From the NCBI GenBank assembly GCA_950295325.1, contig OX485808.1, positions 7,504,501 through 7,568,500 of the forward strand: DNA of 64,000 bases, given 5' to 3'. This DNA comes from Polytrichum commune. Lineage: Eukaryota; Streptophyta; Polytrichopsida; Polytrichales; Polytrichaceae. The notes beneath the pieces were generated by a model. That model saw nothing but the letters and a program-made list of their open reading frames with translations. It was not told where the DNA came from and made no database searches. Positions 12,680-25,300 of the stretch are shown one piece after another (the stretch's first letter is position 1; the number at the start of each line of letters is the position of its first letter). The position numbers and the translations under genes were made by a program.

Positions 12680-12890
12680 ATCACATCTTCATTCAGCTGG
12701 GCCCCGCCCCTCCCACGCCTCCTTCACTGCCCGGTCTTCCTGCCCGCATCTGTGCAGGAACTCCTCCTTGTTGACATTACCCTATCACTTAAACCATTAA
12801 GCCATTAAGTTCCCACGCAGGTGCGGCAAGGAAGACCAGGCAGTGATTTAGGCGTGGGGGAGGCGGGCCCCAGCCGAATGAAGATGTGAT
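12680..12890. mobile_element. Foldback (hairpin) element, 211 bp
   Basis: Two inverted arms of about 84 bp each (12,680-12,763 and 12,807-12,890), roughly 80 percent alike, separated by about 43 bp. Arms begin ATCACATCTTCATTC and are GC-rich, unlike the AT-rich surroundings. It is bracketed by imperfect direct repeats of about 17 bp, CCATGTACGATATTAAG at 12,651 and CCATGACGATATTAAG at 12,898. A foldback MITE is the likeliest reading. Transcribed RNA from it would form a long hairpin. Confidence 0.7.
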
Positions 12891-13501
12891 ATTAGCCCAT
12901 GACGATATTAAGCTCTAGGTTATAGAACTTTGCCTATACCATGATTAAGCTTCGAACATCCCAAATCAATCCGACGGGGTGGAAGAGAAAAGAAAGGAAG
13001 CATCGTTGTTCTTGCATCGACCTGAATGTGAACCCATTGTCCTCATATTTCAACCATGGGTATCCACGACGAAACCCTATTGGGATGAATCTATATCAAA
13101 CATATAAGGGACAAGGTATCGTGTAGGCATATGAGAGGTACACTTATATACAACACTTTTTTCCTTCGGCCCTACCATCATGGTTGGGCCCCATAGAATC
13201 CTATGTGAAAATCTCATTTCAACTTTCAACGCATCAATGTCAAGGCAAGGTATGTGCTGCAACGTGGTTACTATCAAGACCTCTTACTAAAGGAGTGGAT
13301 TGTCTTAGCCCCAAATAGGCCAAAGTCCTCATGTATATGATAGAGGAACAATAGGGTGTCCATGTCACGAGTGTGTGTGTGGAAGAGGCCAACTATTAAT
13401 TAAGACAATGGCATGCAAGCGACGAGGTGTCCCAATTTACAACTAATGCTCACAAAAATTGAGTGGCGGAGATATTATCTAATACTCAATAAAGTGGTTT
13501 T

Positions 13502-13698
13502 TATTTTTTATTTATTTTTTATTTAGATAGAAGGTCAACATGCCAACGCCAAAGCACATGACGCAGTTGACCACTTAACAAGTTTTCCGTTAAGTAAAGA
13601 GGAGATTTTATAGTCAGGAATTGAACCGCCAACCTGTTCCTTGAGATTTGGGTATCTCTCCACCATCACCCGGTAGTTTAGGGTCATCTCGGACCAAC
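13502..13698 (-). mobile_element. tRNA-type SINE copy 1
   Basis: Same family as 27,414-27,599. Read on the minus strand it starts TGGTCCGAGATGACC, carries a decayed pol III B box (the other copy has GGTTCGAATCC), then a conserved 3' body and an A-rich tail (T-rich on + at 13,502-13,524). Flanked by 14-bp direct repeats matching at 12 of 14: AATAAAGTGGTTTT (13,488-13,501) and AATGGAGTGGTTTT (13,699-13,712). Long TSD plus A-rich tail is the signature of LINE-driven retroposition. Confidence 0.85.
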
Positions 13699-13760
13699 AA
13701 TGGAGTGGTTTTCAACTTCAATAAAAAGAGACATGCATAGATTCTCCTCAAGAGGTTTTT

Positions 13761-13965
13761 CAATGAACAGGGAGAACCGACTGCTAGTTACAGATGAACC
13801 GGTTAAAGTATAAAACTTTGGAGGAAATTATTGACCATTTAGGGGAATCTATGGAATATACCTCTAATTAGTAAAGAGAACCCGAAAGGTCACAACAGGT
13901 AACCGGTTAGACTTGGAAACACTTGGATTTTGATCCATTATGCCCAAAAATCTCCCCGGACAGTG
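13761..13965 (-). mobile_element. hAT MITE family A copy 3
   Basis: A 205-bp copy in reverse orientation. Ends are CAATGAACAGGGAGA and, inverted, CACTGTCCGGGGAGA. The flanking 8-mers AGGTTTTT (13,753-13,760) and AGGTTCTC (13,966-13,973) match at 6 of 8, supporting a hAT-type TSD. The interior contains GGTAACCGGTTAGACTTGG. Confidence 0.85.
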
Positions 13966-14656
13966 AGGTTCTCAACTTCAAGGATATCAAAAGTAATGAT
14001 ACCGAGTGCCTCAAATGAAACATGCAACATTGAAAAAAACATGAAATCATTGGAAAGAAACATGTGAAGAGAAGATTGTACCCTGTATATTGTGCATATG
14101 TTATGGAGTCAAGATGTTTATCTTTGAAATCCTCAAAGTGTTTCATAAAGATATGTTTGAATGGTTTGTTTGCATTTCATTTGCATTTTAAACTTGAGTA
14201 TGCACACATGTGTTGCCTCGGGGTTCCAAGTTATTGAGATGAACTCAATTTCACACATGGGCATGTGTGAGTGTGTATGCTACTTAGCAATGATTATCTT
14301 TTTACTTATTTACAACAACACTTTGCCACAATTTGGTCCAATCTTATGATTTTTAATATGATGAAAACAAATATCATGGATCTATATATATAGTATTGAT
14401 ACATTAGCGTCGCTTGTGCTAATAAGCATGTTTAGTGTAATAAACAATGAACACCATAAACAAATATGTTATGATGAGATTGGAGTAGGTATGTGCTTAA
14501 ATGTAGACGATGATCCATGCTCGTTAATTAACGCAATTACTGAAGATGGTACTCGTGTGACCGTTTGAAGAGGTAGATGCATCTTCCACTTTGACCTCTC
14601 CTAACTTTCGCATCTAGACTATGATTCTGAAAGTTGAAACCAAAAACCTTTGTAAA

Positions 14657-15091
14657 CTACAATTTGTTGATGGATGACACGAGACACATCCCAATCCAAT
14701 CGAACGGCCCACAATTGCAGGTGGGGTTGAAAGTACCCACGATTAATAGGGCCACTTGCCTTAACTTACTAAACTTTTCACCAATCGCGTTTCGCCAAGC
14801 CATTTCAATCATGCAATGATACACATAACCAAGAGTTTTCTTAGAAAAAAGAATCGGTGTTCCCCACATTTGAGGCCGTGTTCGAACCACTTTTAGCATC
14901 AAAATGGGGCTAAAATTAGTGCTTGGGAAGCACCAAGTGCCTTCCTCCTCCAATTTAACCATGCATGGTACGAGTGAAGGGATGTGGTTCACCGGAGCCC
15001 TCTCATATGGGTGGGGGTGGTTGAAGTACAAGTTCCTTTGAAATCGTCGCGAAGTCAAAGAGCCATTTGGAGGATGCCCCAAGCTGCTCAA
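14657..15091 (-). CDS. Hypothetical 144-codon open frame, origin unknown
   Basis: The frame is longer than most chance frames in this AT-rich window and the stretch is slightly richer in GC than its surroundings. I recognise no domain, signal peptide or membrane segment. There is no clear promoter, splice context or neighbour that would support expression. It may be a fragment of a decayed mobile-element gene or chance. Treat it as unverified. Confidence 0.12.
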   Translation of the reverse strand: MSSLGHPPNGSLTSRRFQRNLYFNHPHPYERAPVNHIPSLVPCMVKLEEEGTWCFPSTNFSPILMLKVVRTRPQMWGTPILFSKKTLGYVYHCMIEMAWRNAIGEKFSKLRQVALLIVGTFNPTCNCGPFDWIGMCLVSSINKL

Positions 15092-16914
15092 TAAGACAAC
15101 CCGAAACGACTCTTTTACGATTTTAATATTGTTGGGTGGCCGTGCACGTCAAATATCCATGTTCACATCAAATGTATGGAAAACTATGTTCAAGACTTTA
15201 AGGATGTCTTGCCATGGGTGGCGCATTAAAATAATGTCGAGGAGTTTTGTCAATGTAATATTAGATTATCTATACATGGATGAGGTCGTCCTTTAAATAG
15301 TTAATACTACAGTAAGATGCGAGAGCATGTAGTCATGGTATATTGTTGTTTTATGTGTGTGTTATGTGTGTGTCTGTTCTATGTGTCTATATATCCATCT
15401 ATTTATCTATTTGAATGTAAAGGGCAAACTTTCGTGGCACCACCTTCAAGTTGAAAGCAAAAACGTTGGAAACTTCTTATAGTTTAAATATCTTGTAGAA
15501 GCTTGATGGACCTCTAGATTGATGATACATGGAGATATAGGAGTTGGTTTGAAATTGACACAAATCTATAGGTATATATCTTTACTGGACCCCTAGCACG
15601 TTTGACATGAATTGCGGGCTATAAACAAGTTTCCAATACCATCATCACTAGCAATTATAGACGTGTGAGGTTAGATTGGGCATCAAATATCACTTTGGGG
15701 ATGTACACAATATCGGTTGTGCCTACCCAAGAGGGTGCACAAAAGGGGTGTTGTTTGAGAATGGGGGAAACAAAATAGAAGTAGTTATTTAGGGTGTCTT
15801 TCTGTTGTTGTTGATTTATACTAGGTGAATTCTAATGCAATAATAGATGTAAGCTTATTAATTCAGCCTATCATTTCTCCGTATAACTCGGTCATGTTTT
15901 TTACTTCTAGAATCCACGCAAAGAGCATTTCATTTATAAACTCCAGTTCCAATCCATGAGCATACCTAACCACTCGAGTATTTGGATTTCAATGTTATTG
16001 CAAGCCATCATCCATTCTCTTCTTGCAAACCATGTAGTCTAAAGGTGTAACCCTTCAATTTGAAGCATTGACCACCCATATGGTGTGGTAGTGATTGACG
16101 GAGTGGCAAAATATTATGTCATGATTCTCAAGGTTTACCTAAGGCATGTATACCTAGAACCTACATTGAGCCTATGATGGAAAGATGTAATTATATGCCT
16201 ACGGAATCCCCAATCTTTTTAAAACTTAAGTTTACCTTTATCAACACCGTAGGTGATCATCAAGCTTGGCGCCATGGTTTTGAAACTCTCATTTTGAAGA
16301 TAACACATGGGATTTTGCATAACTTCCGAATGATATGTAGTGACACATGATGGTATGCCCAAATTGGGAATCAATATGTGTTGAACTTGCTTATTACCTA
16401 CAAAAACAACAATGTAAGTTAGTGGCGGTTTCTTTCTACGTCACATGCATGAGGGATTTTGTTACCAACAACTACCATCTTGGGTGCAACAAAGAATTGT
16501 CCCAACAAGTTTAATGTGTATTCATATTAAACTAACCTCCATGGAGTTATTTGGTATCTCTTACTCTCATTTAGATAGTATCTCATCTAAAAATAAAACA
16601 CATTGGACTCTACAAAGGATTCAACATCTTCAGCCTCAGTGATAGGTGTTGTGAACGTGTGTCCATGCACGAGTCCTCAGTTTTGACCTAATTAATTGAT
16701 ATTCCAACCTTTACTATAGAACATCTCTTGCTCACATCAATTGGAAATTGGAACTCAAATCTAAGTTTTCTACATGCCAAGTAAAATACTTGATTGCTTT
16801 AATGAAAGTCGTCGAACCTCATGTACTGTTATTATTAGAGTGGTTGCCATCCTTGTAGATAATGGTTTATTCAAGTATACACTAAGGGTTGATTTCCATG
16901 AAGTATGTTTAGAG

Positions 16915-16944
<30 letters not shown>
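16915..16944. repeat. Poly-A run of 30 bases
   Basis: Thirty consecutive A residues. It could be the tail of an old retroposed insert, but no TSD or body was identified. Confidence 0.9.
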
Positions 16945-16946
<2 letters not shown>

Positions 16947-17989
16947 TCATGTAGAGAAATAGAAGTAAGACGCAAATCATCTTTTTTCATAATGTTTTTC
17001 ACAATAACCAAATTACAATAAATCTTTAAAGGGCAATCTAAACCTAGTTATCAACTTAGCCATTGACATGTGGCTAAGTTGGATTTCTAACATGACATGT
17101 CAACACTGATTAGAGAGATCATTTTTTTTCCAAGGTGATGGATAATATCACCCTATATTTCAATGACTATGCCAAGGAGGAAGTATGATTAAAGGTGAAG
17201 TCGCAAAGGAAAATCTCTTTGTTTTCACAATCTCCTTGAGGATCTAGAAAGAACAGTTTCATTATGAGTCGTACAACCCCTTAAAGGGTCGGTCTAGAAA
17301 AGGATTCCCCAACTTTTGATACGATGTTTTGACTTAGACCATTTCAATCCATACCAGAATTCGGTATACGGCAATGAGGATGTAGAAAATAAAAAGAAAA
17401 AATCAACGTCATGCAATTCGACATGAATTTGAGCCCCGTTGACCCCACCCTACTCAACAGTCCCCTTGGTGCGGGGCGGAGTGTGTGGGTGCATGGGAGT
17501 TGATGCAAGTGTCATTATGTGAATTGTATTTGTGCATGGCACCATTTTTTTAATCCACATTGTATTCGATTATGTGGGTGTTTTGTAATTGAAAAAATAT
17601 ATATAATTTAAATACTCAACCCCTAAGCGCATAGAGGTATATTTATATTCATTTTATACTTTTTTTTATACATCTTCATGATTGATTATACTCAACATGT
17701 GAGCATTATTTTTCTTTTCTCCGAAGTGGACTTTTATCAAGTATTATAATGTGACCTTCCTATCGACCTACACACACAACTACCCACGTACAATATACCC
17801 ACCCATCTTTGTACCTCGAGCGCACGAGACAAGCTAAAAGATTAGTAAGAGAATCGTGTGGGAGCTTATATAAGAGCCACGCTACAAACTTGCACATCAT
17901 ATTAGCCTTCAAACCTCACCAATTTGTAATTCATATATGTGTGTGTGTGTGCAATGGGTGGAGGGTTGAGATGTTGCATTCACAAATAT

Positions 17990-18345
17990 GCAAGTGTTGT
18001 TTGGTTCCTCTTCCTAATCGGGGATCCTTGTGTTTGATTGATATGTTGTTCGGTGACGATCAAAGCGCAAACACCATAAAGACACATTTTAAAAAGAGAA
18101 TGGAGTACGTCCTCAATTCTTACCTACTCTACACTCAATAATGAACACAATTGGAAGGACAAATGTACACTTTCAATAACTATAACTAAAGTCATGGAGG
18201 TCTGATTTTCAATCCGATTTTTGTTGATGCTTCATCATAAACTTTGTTAATGCAACACAATTTTGTTTTGTGAATCTAATCGATAGAAGTTGGAGAACAT
18301 GGAAAACGAACCGAAGAACACGCACATACCTTGGGTCATGTGTTT
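17990..18345 (+). repeat. Dispersed repeat, copy paired with 7,330-7,755
   Basis: Collinear with the copy at 7,330-7,755: shared CTCTACACTCAATAATGAACA, a TTTTTGTTGATG-type block and CTTCATCATA in the same order and spacing. No coding content and no clear ends. Confidence 0.65.
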
Positions 18346-18599
18346 CGATGCCAAACTAAAGTGTCCATGTGGGATTTGAATGGGTCTCTTGTGTAAGCTT
18401 ACACTTTGTAACTTTAGTGGGCACTTCTCTAGGCTCTCATAAGTGGTCCTTGTGGGTCAATTGTCGGTTTTCTGACTCTATCATGCAGCCTCCAATGAGG
18501 TAGTAATATGTACATGCTGTTGTCCGAAGCCAAGCCCATGAGTGACATCTTGGCACATGATAAATATCACATTGACTTTTGACCAGAGGCTCGAGTCTA

Positions 18600-18820
18600 C
18601 AATGAATTGGGGAGAAGCGGCCACTAGTTACACCTGAACCAGGTGAGTTTGAGAAACAAACGATTGAAGTTCAAGACTTTACCCCTTCATTTTCGAAGAA
18701 TATAGAGAATATATACCTCAAATTAATGAAGAAAAACGGAAAGATGTCAACATGTAACCGGTTGGACTTGGAAACACTAGGATCTTGATCGGTTATGCCC
18801 AAGTTTTTTCCCAAACATTG
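18600..18820 (-). mobile_element. hAT MITE family A copy 4
   Basis: A 221-bp copy in reverse orientation. Starts CAATGAATTGGGGAGA and ends in inverted CAATGTTTGGGAAAAAAC. The interior keeps CATGTAACCGGTTGGACTTG. The flanks no longer show an exact 8-bp TSD at the predicted edges. Confidence 0.75.
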
Positions 18821-18878
18821 AATCAAGTCTCAAGATCCTCTGCCTACATGCTTGTTAGTTAAGTTAAGTGGCACTTAA

Positions 18879-18962
18879 ACATGCATTTTTGATGTGCACC
18901 CACTTCTTGAAGGATATGAGACATGCATTTTTGATGTGCACCCACTTCTTGAAGGATATGAG
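18879..18962. repeat. Perfect 42-bp tandem duplication
   Basis: 18,879-18,920 is repeated exactly at 18,921-18,962. The unit starts ACATGCATTTTTGATGTGC. The identity of the copies indicates a recent slippage or unequal exchange event in non-coding sequence. Confidence 0.95.
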
Positions 18963-19139
18963 ACATCCAATGAAGGTAGATGTGTCTTTAAATGTTTACT
19001 TTTTCCAACTAGCCCACTTCTCCTAGGATATGTAACACTAGATTAGCACAAGATGGTTAGTCAATATCCATATCAAGGCCGCAGCCACTTTCTTCATTAT
19101 TTTATGAAACCTAATTTTTTTGGCACAAATTGTAAATTC

Positions 19140-21815
19140 AATTGCAAGAAAGGAATAAAAAATACATCCACCTCGCAAGAACCAACGCAAACTGAGGGGA
19201 GATAAAAAATAATATCCATCTGGGCCCAACCTTCCAAGTGACCACTAAGTTATTCCGAGTCACAATGAGACCTTTGACCCCCCCCCCCCAAGTCAAATCG
19301 AATTTGTTAAGAACATCTTGGTAGGCAACATTTGGGGCCTTCTCTAAATCCACGAGAGTCCGTTGCCACTCAATCCTCCCATACCCATGCAAGGCGTTTC
19401 AAATGACTTATTGTGTTTTCTCAATGAACCATTGCAGTGCATTAAACACCAAATCATTTCGTTGGCGCCAAATAATCCACAAAGGACAAATCCTTCAGAA
19501 AAATCAGATGCAGTTGAATTGTTTTAGTGTCTTGCACAAAAGTTGGTCAGAAAGACATTGCATTATAGAATATGATTTCCTCGGGCCAAGGTTCCCTCTT
19601 TTGGCAAATAGTTGCCACATGATATTAACAGCATACCGCCACCCTTGTTGAGAGAGTGGACAACTAAAGAACCTATGTTCCACTGATTCCATTGACTATG
19701 GGCCACAATGAGGGCAACTTTTGTCAACCTTTGTTGAGATTTTCCCGCACCACTCATTAACAGCCACGGCCTTATGTGTGACCGACCAAAGAAAGGTAGC
19801 CTATTTTTGTGCCTTAGCTTTGTGCCAAATGATGGTCTACTTAGGGGAAGTGGAGGGGAGAATTTCATTCAGCCACTTATGTGGAATCGACTTCTTGAGG
19901 GCCTCTTGCTTAGTAATCCAATTCCTCCCCTCCTTGGCCAAATAAGGAAAGAAGGGAGTAACCTCTCGCCACCACTAGCGAGCAGGGTCAAAGAACATTT
20001 GATCGAGTTTTTCAAAGAACAAATTGTATTGGGTTTGAGTGGTACCTCTAGTAAGGCTACCTACCATGACTTGCACCATCCATCATGAGAAGGCCATAAG
20101 TGGTGTCACATTCCCAATGTTTGGCTTCACCTCTGTTAGGGTGAAGTATTGCGAACTTACATTAGATCTTGGAAAAGTGCTCATAAACTCAACGCTAAAT
20201 TGAATTGGACCAGGGCTAAATTCCTTGAGGTAGCCAACACTAACCACCAGAGCCCAACATTTTCCTTTCTAATTGCACCCGTACCCAGACCATGCCCATC
20301 AGCAGCGACCTATGCCCACCCATGCCCACCCATAGCATGACATGTGCGCACCCATGCCCACCCATGCCCACACATAGCATGACATGTGCCCACCCATGCC
20401 CACCCATGTTGTTCAAATTGCGCCCATGTATTCAAAAATTATGTAATGTGTATTGTGTAATTGTGTAATTGTGTAATTGTGTAATTGTGCCCCACCCATG
20501 AACAATAATATCGCAACCATGCCCACCCATGCCCACCCATGAACAATAATAGCTCAGCCATGCCCACCCATGCCCGCCCATGAACAATAATATTGCACCC
20601 ATGCCCACCCAAAACCCATGGGCATGGGTGGGTATGGGCATGGGCGCCCAATGTTGGGCTCTGCTAACCACCCACTCCGGCAATTCATCCTCAATGCTCC
20701 TATAGAGGCCAGCCCATTCTTGTGGAGTGAGCTAAGCACTTTGTTGGTTGAACATCTTATCTCGGAACGGTCCATAGAATTCTAGTAGTTTAATCCAAAA
20801 GTCATATTAAATCTCCTCAAGGGAGAATTTAACTTTGGCAACCTCCTAGTCTAGGAATTTATATTTCCCAGGGTCTAAAATATCCTAGAACTACCTCAAT
20901 CCTTTCCTATACAAGATAAGAGCCCTACTCATGGTAATGCCAAAGTAAAGACCTTGGTATTCCATCCTCCACCAAAGATTGAGTTGTATAATATCCCGTG
21001 AGATTGATGGAGAGAGGTATGCAACTGTACTCGCCATCACCTTCCATGATTGAGTAATGTGGTGCCAAACTTTGGACCCACCCTTGGTAGAGAAATTTGG
21101 GGAGAACAACCACAAGGAAGAGGGACCCTACGGACCGTGGTAAGAAGGTTGCAACTACGTAATGCAGTACCTCAGGAAAATTTGAAGGTTCGACTTGCCA
21201 GGAAGTAAAGCTTGAATAATCCATTTGCTCATAAGGGCTTTCATAGCACCCTCTGGCAAGATAAGACTAAGGCCACCTACTTTCTTTGGCAAACGTGTAG
21301 TTGTCCCAACTCACTCGTGCTCTGACTGTATTCTTTGATCCAAACCATAGGTAATTGTGGAGTAGAGTTTTAATTCTCCCAAGAACTCTCTTAGACCCAA
21401 CCCAAATTGTGATAAAGTACCAAAGGGATGACATCAAAACCTAATTCATAATGAGAGTTCGACTTGCAAGTGACAGGTTTGTGGAGCTCCACAAATTGAG
21501 TTTGCTCTTGACTCTGTTCACCAGAAAATGACCAATGTCTTGCAATTCCAGTTGTAGACCAAACAACGTGCCTAGTAGTTTTGACAAATCTCTATTTGCG
21601 GCCCACTTTCATTGGTATTTTCCCACCCATCTCAGTGGTCGTCCTTGGCCGCACCAATACGCAACACTCTTATGCTAGTCAATCTCTAATCCAGAGGCAA
21701 TTCCAAACTTGTGCAAAATCTCCACAAGGTTATCTACACTTGTTTCTTCTGCCTTCACCGTGAAAGACATATCATTGGCATATTAGTTAATAATTTGTTG
21801 GAAATTGCATTGAGG
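19140..21815 (-). pseudogene. LINE (L1-like) retrotransposon relic, RT and zf-RVT regions
   Basis: Reading the minus strand from about 21,815 downward, frames show the end of a non-LTR reverse transcriptase: YANDMSFTV (YADD box with Asp to Asn) at about 21,760-21,790, then ASGLEI near a Lys-Ser-Val block, GTLFGLQLELQDIGHFLVNR, SLASRTLIMN, and a Trp/Phe-rich thumb. Further on comes the reverse-transcriptase zinc-binding region at about 19,600-19,800, with SMESVEHRFFSCPLSQQGW. A C-terminal HGYGRIEWQRTL segment lies near 19,380. The open frame is broken by stops and frameshifts throughout. Everything upstream of the YADD box is missing, as expected for a 5'-truncated LINE. A hAT MITE splits it at 20,248-20,663. 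It is dead by every criterion visible here. Confidence 0.85.
20248..20663. mobile_element. Young hAT MITE with internal CATGCCCACC minisatellite
   Basis: Perfect 14-bp TIRs CAGAGCCCAACATT (20,248-20,261 and inverted 20,650-20,663) and a perfect 8-bp TSD CTAACCAC (20,240-20,247 and 20,664-20,671). This is the hAT signature. The 416-bp interior has repeated CATGCCCACC units, an 8-bp TGTGTAAT array (about 20,450-20,490) and repeated GAACAATAAT blocks. There is no transposase frame. It sits inside the LINE relic, so it inserted after the LINE did. Confidence 0.93.
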
Positions 21816-22157
21816 TTGGGTAATACCCTTGAGGTTACCAATTCTCATTGCATGTTTAAATGTTGCTTGAATGTCTTACTTGCGTAGTTCATATGAATAT
21901 CTTAATGGCTATTAAAGTGAATATCTTGTACTCATAAAATAATCATATACACCCCCCCCCTCTCTAAGAATAGGGAAAGGTGGGGAAAAATGTTTGGAAC
22001 CAGTATCCATGGTTTTATACTACATATGTAGTCTCCAAAAAGCACTTATCTATGTTGCAGTTTAGTTACAAGCTAACTACACTAGATACTACCCTGCCTC
22101 AGACTGCCACGTCAGCAAGACAATATCCATACTAGTTTAGCCCTATGTATGTAGAAG

Positions 22158-22368
22158 CATTGTCCACGGAGATTTTTGGGCATAATCAGTCGAGACCCTA
22201 GTGTTTCCAAGTCCAACCGATTACATGTTAACATCTTTTGGTATTTCTTTATTATTTGGGCATATTCTAAAAATTCCTTTAAAATGATCAGTGATTTTCT
22301 TGAAGTTTGGAATTTTAATTGGCTATTTCTCAAACTTAAATGGTTCATTTGCAGTTACACTAAATAGT
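22158..22368 (+). mobile_element. hAT MITE family A copy 5, right end decayed
   Basis: Starts CATTGTCCACGGAGA followed by TTTTTGGGCATAATCAG and the family block CAAGTCCAACCGATTACATG. The right end has lost its TIR, so that boundary is approximate and no TSD can be tested. Confidence 0.75.
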
Positions 22369-22369
22369 C

Positions 22370-25300
22370 CTATTGATGGGGGTCACACTGCTTTTCTAGA
22401 GCCCACGCTAATTCTCATGATCAGAATGAATGTGAGCCACATTAATTTTCAACCCACGCTAAATTTCTAGTGAATATTTAGAGTGGTTTGCAATAGTTAT
22501 TATTTTGAGCTATTAGTCTAGCAATAGGCTCAAAATTGTGTTAGCTATTGAACCTAAACTAAGAATAGTTTATTTTGAGCTAATATTCTAGCTAATATAA
22601 TTAGTCTATATTATTTTGAGCACATAGTCCAATATTGTCATAACACTAAAAACCTTGCCGTACACCTTTCAAGTATAGGTGTTTGTTTCATAGAGATGAC
22701 CACAAACCTTGATTATTACTCAACACGAGTTCCTTGAAACCTTTGTTAAAGATTATTATGTTAAAGGTACTGATGCATGTTTTTTCGAAGTCTCAATTCC
22801 CGAATTAATTTAGGGTAAGTGGACCTATTTCAATTTCTTATCTCAATTAATGGAGTTCACATGAATATCTCATTCATTGTGAATAACAAAGTGAGAGATC
22901 TCGTGTCTATTTACCAGTGATATATGTTCTCTCAATTATGTGACTATTTGATTTGAAATGAAACAAATTTTGAACTTGTTGTCCAATCTCTTCCAAACAC
23001 ATGTCTTTTTAGTGTCTACTCTTACATCCACACCTCACCACACACCACTTTAATTTACACGTGTTGGATTTAGAAAAGTAAATGAGCAAGGCCGGCATAC
23101 CTTTATCTTAGTATGTTGGACACACGAACATATTTGGAAGCAAATTTGATATTTCAGTCACATAGATATACACGAAGCTAAGCACGAAAGGATAGCATTC
23201 TTGCGCAAATGGGTGGGCTCAATCTAGACAATAAAGACTAACATTGACTTTACATTCAAGGTCCAAGACAAGGGAAAAAAAGAAGCTCCAAAGTCTGAAG
23301 AATCTCATTGGTCAAAAGTGGAATTTGGATCCAAAGAATTTACACTAGAACTTGAGTCCAAAATATGATAAACCAAAATGATGCTAATGTGGCATCACTT
23401 TCCCTCCAAAATTTGTCAGTTTCAGTTCAGAAAATCATTCCAACCAATTTGAGAAAACAAACCTCAAGCTTGGGTATAATCTTCGGTCCAAACGTACATA
23501 CCAATCCAAGATTGGTATAAACCACAAACATAAATATGATGTGTCTTTTACTTATGTACGATGTGCGCTTGGTCTTGCCCCCATCCCATTCCAACTCCAA
23601 CTTTATGATGTTTGTACCAACCCCACCCCATGAAACAAACACCTTTCGTGCAATCCACAACAATGTGATCAAATTGCTCATGCCTTACCTCATAGTGGTT
23701 GCCCCAAAACTTAGTGTCACGATATTTGGACGAATTCAAGAACCGATGTGTTGACTCCCTTTCACCACCCTTCCGTCCTAAGCCATCCCCACCGCTCTCC
23801 AAGAGGATGCTCGACAAACAAAATGTACCTTGCCTTCCCACACAAGTCAAAAATGCAAGAAACCGACCATTGGAGTAGCCATGATGAGGCGGATGAGTGG
23901 AATTAAAATTATTGTTTTTTTTACTCACTTCTTGTAGGATGTACAATGCTCAATTAGTGTGTGATGATCGGCATTTTCAAATCATGCTCGTAGCCATTTG
24001 CCTCGTATCTTACATAGCTCGTATGAATATCTTAATCCATGATCAAAGTGAAGATTTGTGCTCATACAGTGGTCACATAAGTCCCTCCAATCATGTTAAC
24101 TTTTGATCTAGAATGGTTAGCGTATTTTGAGCATGTAGTCTAACACCTTTTTAACATATGTATTTGTGGTGTCCATTCTTAGATCCTAAATTAACCGCAT
24201 GCCGCTTATTGCTATGTTGGAGTTAGGCACATCTACCTTATCTTGAAATACTTTGGTGAGTCCATATTCCAACATGAACGGTTCAAACACAAAAATAACT
24301 TCCAAATACCTTAGTTTAGTAATATAAAATAACTTACATATCCTCTTTACACCATTGTGCTAGATGATTCAAATGTTCACGTCCTCTCTCTATTGCACAC
24401 ACACACACACACAAAGCACTACAAAACCTACGTGTACGGCTCCTTTTTATGAAATGGAAGGATTACCACATGGCTATGGATACATGGAGCAAGATGCCTG
24501 ACACCATGGTTTGCTTCTTTTAGGGCATGCCCAACCGGTGTCAGGGCCCATGTAGCAAGCATGTTGGACGAATATGAAACACAACACATGAATTGTTTTT
24601 TGGTGACTCATAAGGACAAAGCCCACATGTTTGTTCATACGCGTAAAGTGAACCATACTCAAGCTGAGTACTAATCATTTTGCAAAGTTGACCCAACATA
24701 AGTCGGGGAAACATTGCCTTATCGCCACTAGATTTAACTTAGTGGTATCTTGGAAAAGTAGATCCAATATAGGTATTACATGATGCCCCGTGGGTCCTTG
24801 GTTGGGTTTTCCCATGGTGGTTTTCATTCATTTAATTAATTTTCTGGTTACCTCTTGTAATTGGATTTTTCAATTTGTACCCAACAAAGGAAAAGAATGG
24901 GGAATCAATGTTGCACAATTCCTGGCACTAGGGCTGCAACACCCTAGTGTTGAGTAATGTTATACACATACACATCATGCTACTCATTCCCTACTTTGAA
25001 TAAGAATCGATTTGTGTCAAGGTTACTCAACTAATGAGTTTTGTTCATGGACCCAACAGTAGATTCGAGAACAAAGCCTCCGTATGCTGGAATCCCAGTG
25101 CTTCAGACCGAATTTGAAGTTAGGACAACCAAACACAACTCATCAGCTGAGTAATGTTATGCTACTCCCATATGATTGAATTTTTAGGTTAGCCATCTAG
25201 GTAGTACTAATATTTTATTGAATAGCATGAATCAAGGCATGGTTATAAGCTTTCGCCTAGCTGCAAAGTTCCACAGTATCTCCGAGAATAGTTGGGGTGG

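Larger units (their letters stand above)
13974..17989. other. Non-coding stretch with one unexplained frame
   Basis: Apart from the 144-codon minus-strand frame at 14,657-15,091 nothing gene-like was seen. It contains a poly-A run at 16,915-16,944. The rest is AT-rich sequence with weak similarity to other parts of the window. Confidence 0.45.

Noticed and set aside
23548-23946. 132-codon minus-strand frame
   Set aside because: Overlaps open frames on the other strand and lies partly in a dispersed repeat; composition looks like chance.
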